45,480 nt of DNA. Origin: an uncultured Prevotella sp. (GTDB taxonomy: Bacteria; Bacteroidota; Bacteroidia; Bacteroidales; Bacteroidaceae). Within the stretch, counting starts at the first letter, position 1; each line of letters starts with the position of its first letter. The DNA is taken from contig CAMUYR010000028.1 in the NCBI GenBank assembly GCA_947164965.1, positions 1-45,480 on the forward strand, read 5' to 3'. Shown here in pieces: positions 33,601 through 40,267 of this stretch. The notes below the pieces were generated by a model, which saw only the letters and a program-made list of their open reading frames with translations, ran no database searches and was not told where the DNA came from. The translations under genes and the position numbers were made by a program.

Positions 33601-33698
33601 CAAAACTACAAATTTATTTTCAAATAAGGTGTACAAAAATTCAAAATGGTGTACAAAAATAAAGAATTAGGTGTACAAATTGTGAGAATTTGTACACC
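33601..33698. promoter_or_regulatory. Regulatory element B: three GGTGTACAAA boxes plus palindrome
   Basis: The element has a minus-strand -7 box TAGTTTTG (33601-33608), then GGTGTACAAA at 33628, 33648 and 33670. The third is extended to a palindrome: GGTGTACAAATT (33670-33681), centre GTGAG, AATTTGTACACC (33687-33698). The spacings of 20 and 22 bp and the total length of 98 bp are identical to element A. The 5-bp centre is the reverse complement of that in A. The palindrome ends 3 bp before the -33 box of the rightward promoter at 33702, so the element can serve both divergent genes. Confidence 0.87.
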
Positions 33699-33701
33699 TT
33701 T

Positions 33702-33733
33702 TTTGCTAGTTTTTCCGTTTTTTTGTATTTTTG
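33702..33733 (+). promoter_or_regulatory. Promoter of the membrane AraC-type regulator
   Basis: TTTG (33702-33705), 20 bp and TATTTTTG (33726-33733) make a consensus Bacteroidetes promoter. Transcription would begin near 33740, upstream of the region cut off by the in-frame TGA. This supports a longer original gene. Confidence 0.75.
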
Positions 33734-33759
33734 CAGGCGAAAAAGGGTTTAATGTTGTC

Positions 33760-33882
33760 GTGATACCTATCGAGCATATTCAGTTTGCCGCCATCACGCT
33801 GACGAGTTTTTTAACGCTGATGCTGGTGTTTATGCTTCCCCTGAAAGGGGAGGGCGGACAGGTGTATAACCGTTCGCGGTGA
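33760..33882 (+). pseudogene. 5' part of the membrane AraC regulator, cut by an in-frame TGA
   Basis: From the GTG at 33760 the frame encodes VIPIEHIQF, a membrane helix (AAITLTSFLTLMLVFMLPL) and a polar loop ending QVYNRSR. It then meets TGA at 33880-33882, and the frame continues into the 33886 gene without a shift. In the divergent paralog the equivalent sequence reads VYRRSRLF with no stop. A single change from TGG to TGA would explain it. The only good ATG (33752-33754, after an AAAAAGGG) is one base out of frame, so a second lesion is possible. Confidence 0.6.
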
Positions 33883-33885
33883 CTG

Positions 33886-34908
33886 ATGGTGACCGGTACG
33901 GCACTGTTGCCCATACAATTCCTGTTGCAATATACGCTGCATTTCCGGCAGATGGGCGTCGAACCGGCGGTATTGGTCAACCTGCTGTTCTTTATTCCTT
34001 CGGCATGGCTCATCAGTCTGGCTATCCTCAACCTGTTGTGCCAGAATGCGATGAAGCGATACGACTGGCATGTAGGCATGGTCTGCTATGTGATTGCGGC
34101 GGCCTTGCTGCTGGGAGCGAACCCGACGGGTGGACACGGCGTGCTGGACGTCACCAGGCGGCTCTACCACGCCGAGATGGCCAGCGCCGGAGTCTATACC
34201 ATCATGCAGTTCCACTATACTGCCCGGCTGTGGCGCGAGTTCCGGCGTGTGCGCAAGGCCCTGGACAACTACTTCGACCGCGAGCGGCACGGCATTATCC
34301 GGTGGATGCGTAACAGTTGTATGCTACTGTCGCTCTCGAGCTTCTTCGCCCCGATGGTCATCTTCTGGTCGGGACCGCTGCTCTTAGTATATACGCTGAT
34401 CATTTTTTTCTGCATCTCGTATACCGTCATCAGTTTCTACAGCTACGGTCTGGACCGCCGGCATTTGCACGTGCTGCAACAGGTGGAGCAAAGCATGAAG
34501 GAGGACGAGCAGCAGCAGAAGGAAGCTGAGGCAGAAAGCGGACGCGACGACAGCAACGAGTTGTCGGACAACGAGTTGGCACGCATCAGTACTGCCGTAG
34601 AGAAATGGATAGCCCTTGGCGGCCATCTGCGCTGCGGCATCACCATCCAGACGGCTGCCGACGAGATAGGTATTCCGCGCTATCAGTTGTCGACATGGCT
34701 GAAGACGACACCGCAAGAGCTGTTCAACCCGTGGCTGACGGCCCTGCGTATCGAGGAGGCGAAGCGGCTCATGAAGGAACACAGCGACTGGAGCAACGAC
34801 ACCATTGCCGAGCGCTGCGGCTTTAACACGCGCAACTACTTCCAGGTGGTATTCAAGAAACTGACGGGTCAGACGCCGGCTCAGTTTCTTGCAGACATCA
34901 ATCGTTAG
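33886..34908 (+). CDS. Membrane-bound AraC-family transcriptional regulator (5' end interrupted)
   Basis: Residues 1-200 hold about five or six membrane helices (TALLPIQFLLQYTL, LVNLLFFIPSAWLISLAIL, and so on). A charged linker follows (KEDEQQQKEAEAESGRDD). The C-terminal 100 residues are an AraC-type double HTH, with the first helices in TAADEIGIPRYQLSTWL and the second in DTIAERCGFNTRNYFQVVFK, ending TGQTPAQFL. The protein would sense a signal in the membrane and bind DNA. The GGTGTACAAA boxes of elements A and B are the obvious candidate sites, but this is an inference. The ATG at 33886 lies two codons after an in-frame TGA, and the missing first helix is encoded upstream (33760-33882). 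Its 3' end overlaps the stop of the convergent flippase-like gene by 11 bp. Confidence 0.8.
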   Translation: MVTGTALLPIQFLLQYTLHFRQMGVEPAVLVNLLFFIPSAWLISLAILNLLCQNAMKRYDWHVGMVCYVIAAALLLGANPTGGHGVLDVTRRLYHAEMASAGVYTIMQFHYTARLWREFRRVRKALDNYFDRERHGIIRWMRNSCMLLSLSSFFAPMVIFWSGPLLLVYTLIIFFCISYTVISFYSYGLDRRHLHVLQQVEQSMKEDEQQQKEAEAESGRDDSNELSDNELARISTAVEKWIALGGHLRCGITIQTAADEIGIPRYQLSTWLKTTPQELFNPWLTALRIEEAKRLMKEHSDWSNDTIAERCGFNTRNYFQVVFKKLTGQTPAQFLADINR

Positions 34909-35893
34909 TTTTTGAAGCGACTGGCTTGGTGAAGTTCAAGGCCAGCCAGGCATAGATGCCCAGGAGGACGACCAGCATGGTCTGCACCGTGTGGACGATC
35001 AGCACGAAGTAGAGGGCATGCTCGTCCTGTACACCATAGAGGATGAGCATGGTCTTCACGGCGAAATGCCACGGGCCGGCACCATTGGGCGTAGGCACTA
35101 TCACGGCAATGCTACCGACGATAAACGTCACCAGGGCACAGCCCAGTCCCAGGTCGGCGGTGAAGTCGAAGCAGAAGAAGGTGAGGTAGTAGTGCAGGAA
35201 GTAGCTCAGCCAGATGGCGAGGGTGAAAAACACGAATAACGGGATGTTGCGCACGTCCTTCAGCGAGATGACGCCCTGCCAGATGCCGCTGAGCGTGGCC
35301 TTCACCTTATTATATATAGAGAGCTTGCGCAACAGGAAATGCAGCAGGATGAGGATGGCCACGCCACAGATGGCTACCACGAAATAGCCTGCCCAGGAGA
35401 AGCCGTTGAGGATGGCGTGCAGATTGGTGCCCGTCTTGCGGAAGAACATGCCGAAGGTGCTCATCTCCAGCAACAAGACGAGGGCCGTGATGCCCATGAC
35501 CAGCAGCGAGTCGATGGCTCGCTCGGTGACCACCGTGCCCAGGGACTTGGGAAAGGAGATGTCGTCGTAGCGCTTCAGCACACCACAACGGGTGAACTCG
35601 CCCACACGGGGAATGACAAGCGAGGCGGCATAGGAGAGGAAGATGCTGTGAATGCTGACGGATGTGCGGGGATGCTCGCCGACGGGCTCCAGCGTCTGAC
35701 GCCAGCGCCAGCCACGGAACATCTGAGCCAGGATGCCGAAGGGAAACGACAGCAGCATCCACGTCCAGTTCATCTCGTCGGTCATGACATGCCAGATGGT
35801 CTGCCAGTCCTCGCCGCGATACATCCAGTAGAGGATGCCAGCACCCAGCACCAGCGGCATCAGTATCTTCAGTATGACGTTACTTGTCTTCAT
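34898..35893 (-). CDS. Flippase-like / lysylphosphatidylglycerol synthase TM-domain protein
   Basis: This inner-membrane protein of 331 residues has about eight hydrophobic helices. The family signature of the UPF0104/LPG_synthase_TM group is visible as IPRVGEFTRCGVLKRYDDI (near residue 100) followed by GTVVTERAIDSLLV. TPNGAGPWHFAVKTM lies near 270. The synthase catalytic domain found in MprF is absent, so the likely role is lipid or lipid-linked substrate translocation, with the actual substrate unknown. It has its own consensus promoter (35902-35932), only 9 bp from the start codon, implying a very short leader. Confidence 0.88.
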   Translation of the reverse strand: MKTSNVILKILMPLVLGAGILYWMYRGEDWQTIWHVMTDEMNWTWMLLSFPFGILAQMFRGWRWRQTLEPVGEHPRTSVSIHSIFLSYAASLVIPRVGEFTRCGVLKRYDDISFPKSLGTVVTERAIDSLLVMGITALVLLLEMSTFGMFFRKTGTNLHAILNGFSWAGYFVVAICGVAILILLHFLLRKLSIYNKVKATLSGIWQGVISLKDVRNIPLFVFFTLAIWLSYFLHYYLTFFCFDFTADLGLGCALVTFIVGSIAVIVPTPNGAGPWHFAVKTMLILYGVQDEHALYFVLIVHTVQTMLVVLLGIYAWLALNFTKPVASKTND

Positions 35894-35901
35894 TTGTGCC
35901 G

Positions 35902-35932
35902 CAAAGGTACGAATTAGTGGGCGAATAGCAAA
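35902..35932 (-). promoter_or_regulatory. Promoter of the flippase-like gene
   Basis: On the minus strand, TTTG (35929-35932), 19 bp and TACCTTTG (35902-35909) match the consensus. The start codon begins at 35893, so the transcript is almost leaderless. Confidence 0.8.
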
Positions 35933-35948
35933 ATAAAGTGACAGAAAT

Positions 35949-35979
35949 TTTGCTTTTCACGCTATTTATGCTAACTTTG
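35949..35979 (+). promoter_or_regulatory. Promoter of the MATE gene
   Basis: TTTG (35949-35952), 19 bp and TAACTTTG (35972-35979) are followed by the start ATG at 35985. The leader can be only a few bases at most. It is back to back with the promoter at 35902-35932, with 16 bp between the two -33 boxes. Confidence 0.8.
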
Positions 35980-35984
35980 CAGTC

Positions 35985-37367
35985 ATGTTTGGACGCAAAG
36001 GAGAAAAGACCGACCTCTTGGCATATATCCGTGAAGGGCGTGAACTGACACGGGGCGAGAAACTCAGACTCATCGTCAGTCTGAGTATTCCGTCTATCCT
36101 GGCACAGATATCCGCCACTATCATGTTCTTCATCGACGCGTCGATGGTGGGACATCTCGGTGCCAGGGCGTCGGCAGCCATCGGACTGGTAGAGACGACG
36201 GGATGGCTGATGGGCGGTCTGGCGTCGGCAGCCAACATGGGATTCTCCGTGCAGGTGGCACATGCCATCGGCGCCAACGACTTCGAACGGGCACGGCGCG
36301 TGTTGCGGCAATCCCTGATATGCTGTCTGATATGGAGCCTGGTGATGACGGTGATAGGCCTGGCCATCAGTTGGCCGCTGCCCCACTGGTTGGGCGGTGC
36401 CGACGATGTGTGCCACGATGCCTCGGTCTACTTTGCCATCATCTGCTTCTGCGGCATCTTCTTCCAGATGGAAGGTTTGGCGGGCTCGATGCTGAAATGC
36501 TCGGGTAATATGAAGATTCCATCCATCCTGAATATCGCCATGTGTGTGATGGATGTGGTCTTCAACTACCTCTTTATATATGTGCTGGACCTGGGCGTGA
36601 AGGGTGCGGCCATGGGTACGGGCGTGGCGATGCTTATCACGTCGGTACTGATGCTCTATTTCCTGTTCTATAGGTCGTCGATATTCAAGGGCGAACGCTT
36701 CAGGCTGCGGTTCTCGGCGATAGAGGGCGACGTGGTGAAGAACGCCTTCCGTATCGGTGGCCCGATGGGACTGCAGCACATGCTGATGGGATCGGCACAG
36801 GTGGTGAGCACGCTGATCGTGGCGCCGCTGGGAACCATCGCCATCGCAGCCCACTCGCTGGCTATCACGGTAGAGAGCCTCTGCTACATGCCAGGATTCG
36901 GCATTGCTGAGGCTGCCACCACGCTGGTGGGCCAGAGCTTCGGTGCCGGCAAGCGCCTGCTGACCAAGCAGTTTGCCTATATGTCGACAACACTAGGCAT
37001 CGGGGTGATGAGCGTGATGGGTGTGATGATGTGGATTTTTGCTTCGGAACTGATGACCATCATGACACCCGTCGATGAGATTATCATGACGGGTGCCCAC
37101 TGTCTGCGGATAGAAGCATTTGCTGAACCGATGTTTGCAGCAGCTATCGTCTGCAACGGTATCTTCGTTGGGGCCGGCGACACCCTGCGGCCTGCCATCA
37201 TGAGTCTGGCATCGATGTGGGGCGTGCGCCTGACGCTGGCAGCACTCCTGGCGTCGACCTACGGACTGGCCGGTGTATGGACGGCAATGGCTATCGAGCT
37301 GACGTTCCGCGGACTGATCTTCCTGATAAGGATGGTACACGGCAAGTGGCTGGACAAGATGGCGTGA
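35985..37367 (+). CDS. MATE family efflux transporter
   Basis: This inner-membrane multidrug/toxin exporter of 460 residues has 12 predicted helices in two related halves. Family motifs include SIPSILAQISATIMFFIDASMVG (here read as SIPSILAQI then MFFIDASMVGHLG), LVETTGWLMGGLASAANMGFS, and GFGIAEAATTLVGQSFGAG in the second half. Substrate cannot be told from sequence; MATE proteins couple export to Na+ or H+ entry. The gene begins almost at the transcription start (see 35949-35979) and ends against the stop of the convergent GH43 gene with no spacer. Confidence 0.93.
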   Translation: MFGRKGEKTDLLAYIREGRELTRGEKLRLIVSLSIPSILAQISATIMFFIDASMVGHLGARASAAIGLVETTGWLMGGLASAANMGFSVQVAHAIGANDFERARRVLRQSLICCLIWSLVMTVIGLAISWPLPHWLGGADDVCHDASVYFAIICFCGIFFQMEGLAGSMLKCSGNMKIPSILNIAMCVMDVVFNYLFIYVLDLGVKGAAMGTGVAMLITSVLMLYFLFYRSSIFKGERFRLRFSAIEGDVVKNAFRIGGPMGLQHMLMGSAQVVSTLIVAPLGTIAIAAHSLAITVESLCYMPGFGIAEAATTLVGQSFGAGKRLLTKQFAYMSTTLGIGVMSVMGVMMWIFASELMTIMTPVDEIIMTGAHCLRIEAFAEPMFAAAIVCNGIFVGAGDTLRPAIMSLASMWGVRLTLAALLASTYGLAGVWTAMAIELTFRGLIFLIRMVHGKWLDKMA

Positions 37368-39023
37368 CTACTGCTTAGTGACCCTGATCCAGTCGGCATC
37401 AATCCAACCGCGATCGGCCTTTTCGTTGGTTTCAACGGCCACATAGCCGAACTTAGCACCAATCCATTTGCCTTCCTTCATCTGATATTCCGAACCGCAC
37501 TTCTGGTATTTCTTGCCGTTCTGGCTCCAGGAGAACTGTACCTTGGAGTCGTTGACAGCGAGGCGCAGGTAGATATCCTCGTGAATGCCGGGCTTGTAGT
37601 CTATCTGATCTTCGGCAGTAGGCTTGAGCGTGGCAATCAGCGTCTCTTCCTGCGGTGTGCCCTTGTCGGCATTGGTGCAGGTGAGCATCAGCAACTGAAA
37701 GGCCTTGCCCTCACGCCTTACCACCAATGCCTGGTAGTTATGGCCCATCATGATGAGGCCGCCCATCTGTCCGTCGGCCTTCGAGGTGAAGCGCAGCTTG
37801 GTAGTCACCGTAAAACGGTCGGTGGGCGTCTTCTGCAATAGCAGGTTGGGGACTTCCCAGAAGTTCTTCCAGTTCTTCGACAGCTTATAGGTGTAGATAC
37901 GCATGGTACCAAAGGCCGTAGGAACACCGTATTTCTCGTCGTAGTTGGCATGCCACTGCCACTGGAGACCAATGGTGGGCGCGTTGAACTCGTCGCTCTC
38001 TTGGGGATTGGCTGTTGGCTGTTGGCTGTTGGCTTTTGGCTTTTTGTAGGTGGTGACAGGTTCGCCTTTCTTGCCCATGACAGGCCAGCCGCTGGACCAG
38101 TCGACAGGATTCAGATGAACCACTCGGCCGTAAGCCTCTTTATCCTGGAAATGCAGGAACCAGTCTTCGCCGTACTTGGTATGTACCCAGCCTCCCTGGT
38201 GAGGACCGTTGATGGCGGTCTTGCCCTGTGCCAGGACGATCTTATGTTCGTAGGGACCGTAGGGCGACTTCGAGCGCATGGCCAGCTGGAAACCGGTAGG
38301 TACACCACCGGCAGGACACATGATCCAGTACCAGCCGTCGCGCTTGTAGAACTTAGGACCCTCGCAAGTGCGATTCTCGGTGCCATTGCCATCAAACACA
38401 ATGACGGGTTGGCCTATGGCGCGCGTCCCGTCTGCCGACAGTTCGCGAACGGTCAGCACGGAGGCGAACTTCGAACGGGAATTGGCCCATCCGTTGACCA
38501 GATAGCAGCGGCCGTCATCGTCCCAGAGCGGGCAGGTGTCGATATATCCCTGACCTTTAATCACACAGACGGGGTCGTCCCATTCGCCGGCAGGGTCGCC
38601 ATACTTGGTCTTCACCATATAGACACCATAGTCAGGGTCGCCCCAGTAGATGTAGTATTGACCATTGTGGTAGCGGATGGACGGTGCCCAGACACCAGCA
38701 CCATGCTGAGGTTGGGAGAAGTGTTGCAGGAGGGCTTCGTCGCCTGTATAGAGGTTCTTCAGTGCATGACCGACAATCTCCCAGTTGACGAGATCCTTGG
38801 AATGCAGGATGGGCAAGCCCGGTACGCACTGGAACGAGGAAGCCGTCAGGTAATAGTCGTCGCCAGACGGACCGACGCAGACGTCAGGATCGCTATAGTC
38901 GGCATCGATGACGGGGTTGGTGTATGTGCCGTCGCCATTGTCGGGGTTCCAGACCTGCGACTGATACTGGGCTGAAACGGAAAGCGGTAGCATCAGAGAT
39001 GCCAGAATAAGTAGTTTGTTCAT
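37368..39023 (-). CDS. Glycoside hydrolase family 43 (beta-xylosidase/arabinofuranosidase-like)
   Basis: This secreted enzyme of 551 residues has a signal peptide ending SVSAQ (about 1-19). A five-bladed-propeller GH43 domain follows (about 25-320). The likely catalytic residues are the general base Asp in DYSDPDV (near 44), the pKa-modulating Asp in IDTCPLWDDDG (near 165), and the general-acid Glu in TCEGPKFYKR (near 220). A C-terminal beta-sandwich (about 345-551) carries the NAPTIGLQWQW start common in xylosidase/arabinofuranosidase members. The linker KPKANSQQPTANPQES is encoded by a TTGGCTG word tract (38007-38041). Substrate is probably a xylan- or arabinan-derived oligosaccharide. It starts 17 bp after a chromate-transporter stop and has no visible promoter, so it is probably cotranscribed with it. 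Confidence 0.92.
   Translation of the reverse strand: MNKLLILASLMLPLSVSAQYQSQVWNPDNGDGTYTNPVIDADYSDPDVCVGPSGDDYYLTASSFQCVPGLPILHSKDLVNWEIVGHALKNLYTGDEALLQHFSQPQHGAGVWAPSIRYHNGQYYIYWGDPDYGVYMVKTKYGDPAGEWDDPVCVIKGQGYIDTCPLWDDDGRCYLVNGWANSRSKFASVLTVRELSADGTRAIGQPVIVFDGNGTENRTCEGPKFYKRDGWYWIMCPAGGVPTGFQLAMRSKSPYGPYEHKIVLAQGKTAINGPHQGGWVHTKYGEDWFLHFQDKEAYGRVVHLNPVDWSSGWPVMGKKGEPVTTYKKPKANSQQPTANPQESDEFNAPTIGLQWQWHANYDEKYGVPTAFGTMRIYTYKLSKNWKNFWEVPNLLLQKTPTDRFTVTTKLRFTSKADGQMGGLIMMGHNYQALVVRREGKAFQLLMLTCTNADKGTPQEETLIATLKPTAEDQIDYKPGIHEDIYLRLAVNDSKVQFSWSQNGKKYQKCGSEYQMKEGKWIGAKFGYVAVETNEKADRGWIDADWIRVTKQ
38007..38041 (-). repeat. TTGGCTG short-word tract in the GH43 linker
   Basis: About five TTGGCTG/TTGGCTTT units encode the interdomain linker ANSQQPTANPQ. 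They fall exactly between the catalytic and the beta-sandwich domains. Confidence 0.82.
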
Positions 39024-39040
39024 AAAAGTATATATTTGTT

Positions 39041-39616
39041 TTAGTAAAGCAACAGTAGGCCGGCTAAACCGGCTAAGAGTATCATCTTGATGGGGTTGAT
39101 CTTCAGAATGCCCGTGCCAAAAGCTGTGGCTACGAAGAGGGCGACGCTGATCCAGAACTGCCAGGGATTATCCGTGGGTGTAGAGAAGTTCTCTTTGTTG
39201 CAGAGCAGCAGGGTGGCGGCAGCCAGGAGTCCTACTACGGCAGGGCGCAGGCCGGTGAATACCGACTGTACCAGATGGGTGTTCATATACTTCATGAACA
39301 TCTTGGCAATGAGTATCATCAGTATCAGCGAAGGCAGAACCAAAGCAAAGGTGGCGGTGGCCGAGCCGAGAATGGCCATCAGATGACCATAACCGGCATT
39401 ATGGATGGCGGTATAGCCGCAATAGGTGGCGGAGTTGATGCCGATAGGGCCTGGTGTCATCTGCGAGATAGCGACGATATCGGTAAACTCGGAGGTTGAC
39501 AGCCAGTGATAATGCTCTACCGTCTCATGCTGAATGAGCGAGAGCATACCATAGCCGCCACCAAAACCAAAGAGGCCGATCTCGAAAAACGTGATAAACA
39601 ATGAAACGAATATCAT
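39041..39616 (-). CDS. Chromate transporter family protein (second half-size subunit)
   Basis: This inner-membrane protein of 191 residues has about six helices and one CHR domain. Motifs are FGFGGGYGMLSLIQHE (near residue 17), ISQMTPGPIGINSATYCGY (near 50), and FTGLRPAVVGLLAAATLLL (near 118). Half-size CHR proteins are normally made in pairs and work together. The partner lies 22 bp upstream. The annotated role is chromate or sulfate-type anion export, although the physiological substrate in gut or rumen bacteria is not established. Confidence 0.92.
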   Translation of the reverse strand: MIFVSLFITFFEIGLFGFGGGYGMLSLIQHETVEHYHWLSTSEFTDIVAISQMTPGPIGINSATYCGYTAIHNAGYGHLMAILGSATATFALVLPSLILMILIAKMFMKYMNTHLVQSVFTGLRPAVVGLLAAATLLLCNKENFSTPTDNPWQFWISVALFVATAFGTGILKINPIKMILLAGLAGLLLLY

Positions 39617-39638
39617 ATGATTTAGAGTCTAAGCATCA

Positions 39639-40259
39639 CTATTCCTTCTCCCTTCCATCTCCCTTCCATCTCCCTTCCATCTCCCTTGCTACAACCTTCC
39701 CATAAAGATAGCCTGCGATACCGGCAATCAGAATAATATAAATAGGTGAAACGCCGAGGGCCCAGATGGCCAAAGCAGAGACAACAGGAATCCAGATGGT
39801 GAACCAGTTGAGTTTGGCTCGCTGCCCCAAACGGAACGTTGGTACAGCAATCAAAGCCACTACCGCCGGACGGATGCCACGGAAGATGGCTGCCACATAA
39901 GGATTATCCTTAAACTGACTGAAAAAGATGGCGATGGCGAGGATAATCAAGAACGAGGGTAGGGCGGTACCTATCGTCGTCGCGATGGCTCCACGCGTTT
40001 TGTTCAGCTTATAGCCAATAAACGTGGCGATGTTGATGGCGAAGACACCCGGACAACTCTGGGCAATGGCTATCAGGTCGAGCATCTCGTCCTTACTAAC
40101 CCACTGCTTACGGTTTACCACCTCTTCTTCAATCAAAGGTATCATGGCATATCCACCACCAAGGGTGAATATGCCAATCTTAAAGAAGGTCTTAAAAGCC
40201 TCCCCCAACCCCTCCAAAGGGAGGGGGGCTTTCGGTTCTATTTGTAATTGTTGAGTCAT
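39639..40259 (-). CDS. Chromate transporter family protein (first half-size subunit)
   Basis: This is a half-size CHR-domain membrane protein. I choose the start at 40259 (MTQQLQIEPKAP), 8 bp after the purL stop, giving 206 residues. A longer frame from 40316 only reads back through a repeat in purL. Motifs are FTLGGGYAMIPLIEEEVV, IAQSCPGVFAINIATFIGY and FRGIRPAVVALIAVP. Residues near 13-22 (PLPLEGLGEA) come from a GEG element. The C-terminus (MEGRWKGDGREKE) is encoded by a CTTCCATCTCC word tract. It is paired with the 39041-39616 gene, 22 bp downstream. Confidence 0.91.
   Translation of the reverse strand: MTQQLQIEPKAPLPLEGLGEAFKTFFKIGIFTLGGGYAMIPLIEEEVVNRKQWVSKDEMLDLIAIAQSCPGVFAINIATFIGYKLNKTRGAIATTIGTALPSFLIILAIAIFFSQFKDNPYVAAIFRGIRPAVVALIAVPTFRLGQRAKLNWFTIWIPVVSALAIWALGVSPIYIILIAGIAGYLYGKVVAREMEGRWKGDGREKE
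39643..39688 (-). repeat. CTTCCATCTCC short-word tract at a chromate-transporter C-terminus
   Basis: Four units of about 11 bp (TTCCATCTCCC) encode the charged tail REMEGRWKGDGREKE, which related transporters lack. Confidence 0.85.
40197..40229 (-). repeat. GEG palindromic element, chromate-transporter N-terminus
   Basis: AGCCTCCCCCAACCCCTCC...GGGAGGGGG encodes PLPLEGLGEA. It forms an inverted pair with 40272-40304 (29 of 30 positions complementary). The 48-nt loop holds the purL stop and the start of the transporter. Confidence 0.9.
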
Positions 40260-40267
40260 AGCGGAGT

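Noticed and set aside
33646..33882. A separate small membrane protein gene
   Set aside because: Its proposed start lies upstream of the mapped promoter boxes and within the operator. The protein part that makes sense is the missing first helix of the AraC-type regulator.
33880..33882. TGA read as selenocysteine or as a reassigned codon
   Set aside because: No selenocysteine insertion structure was recognised, and TGA is used as a normal stop in other genes of the window. Trp in the original gene is the simpler reading.
9191..34908. Integrated phage or conjugative element
   Set aside because: No integrase, structural, replication or transfer genes, and no attachment-site repeats at a tRNA gene were seen.
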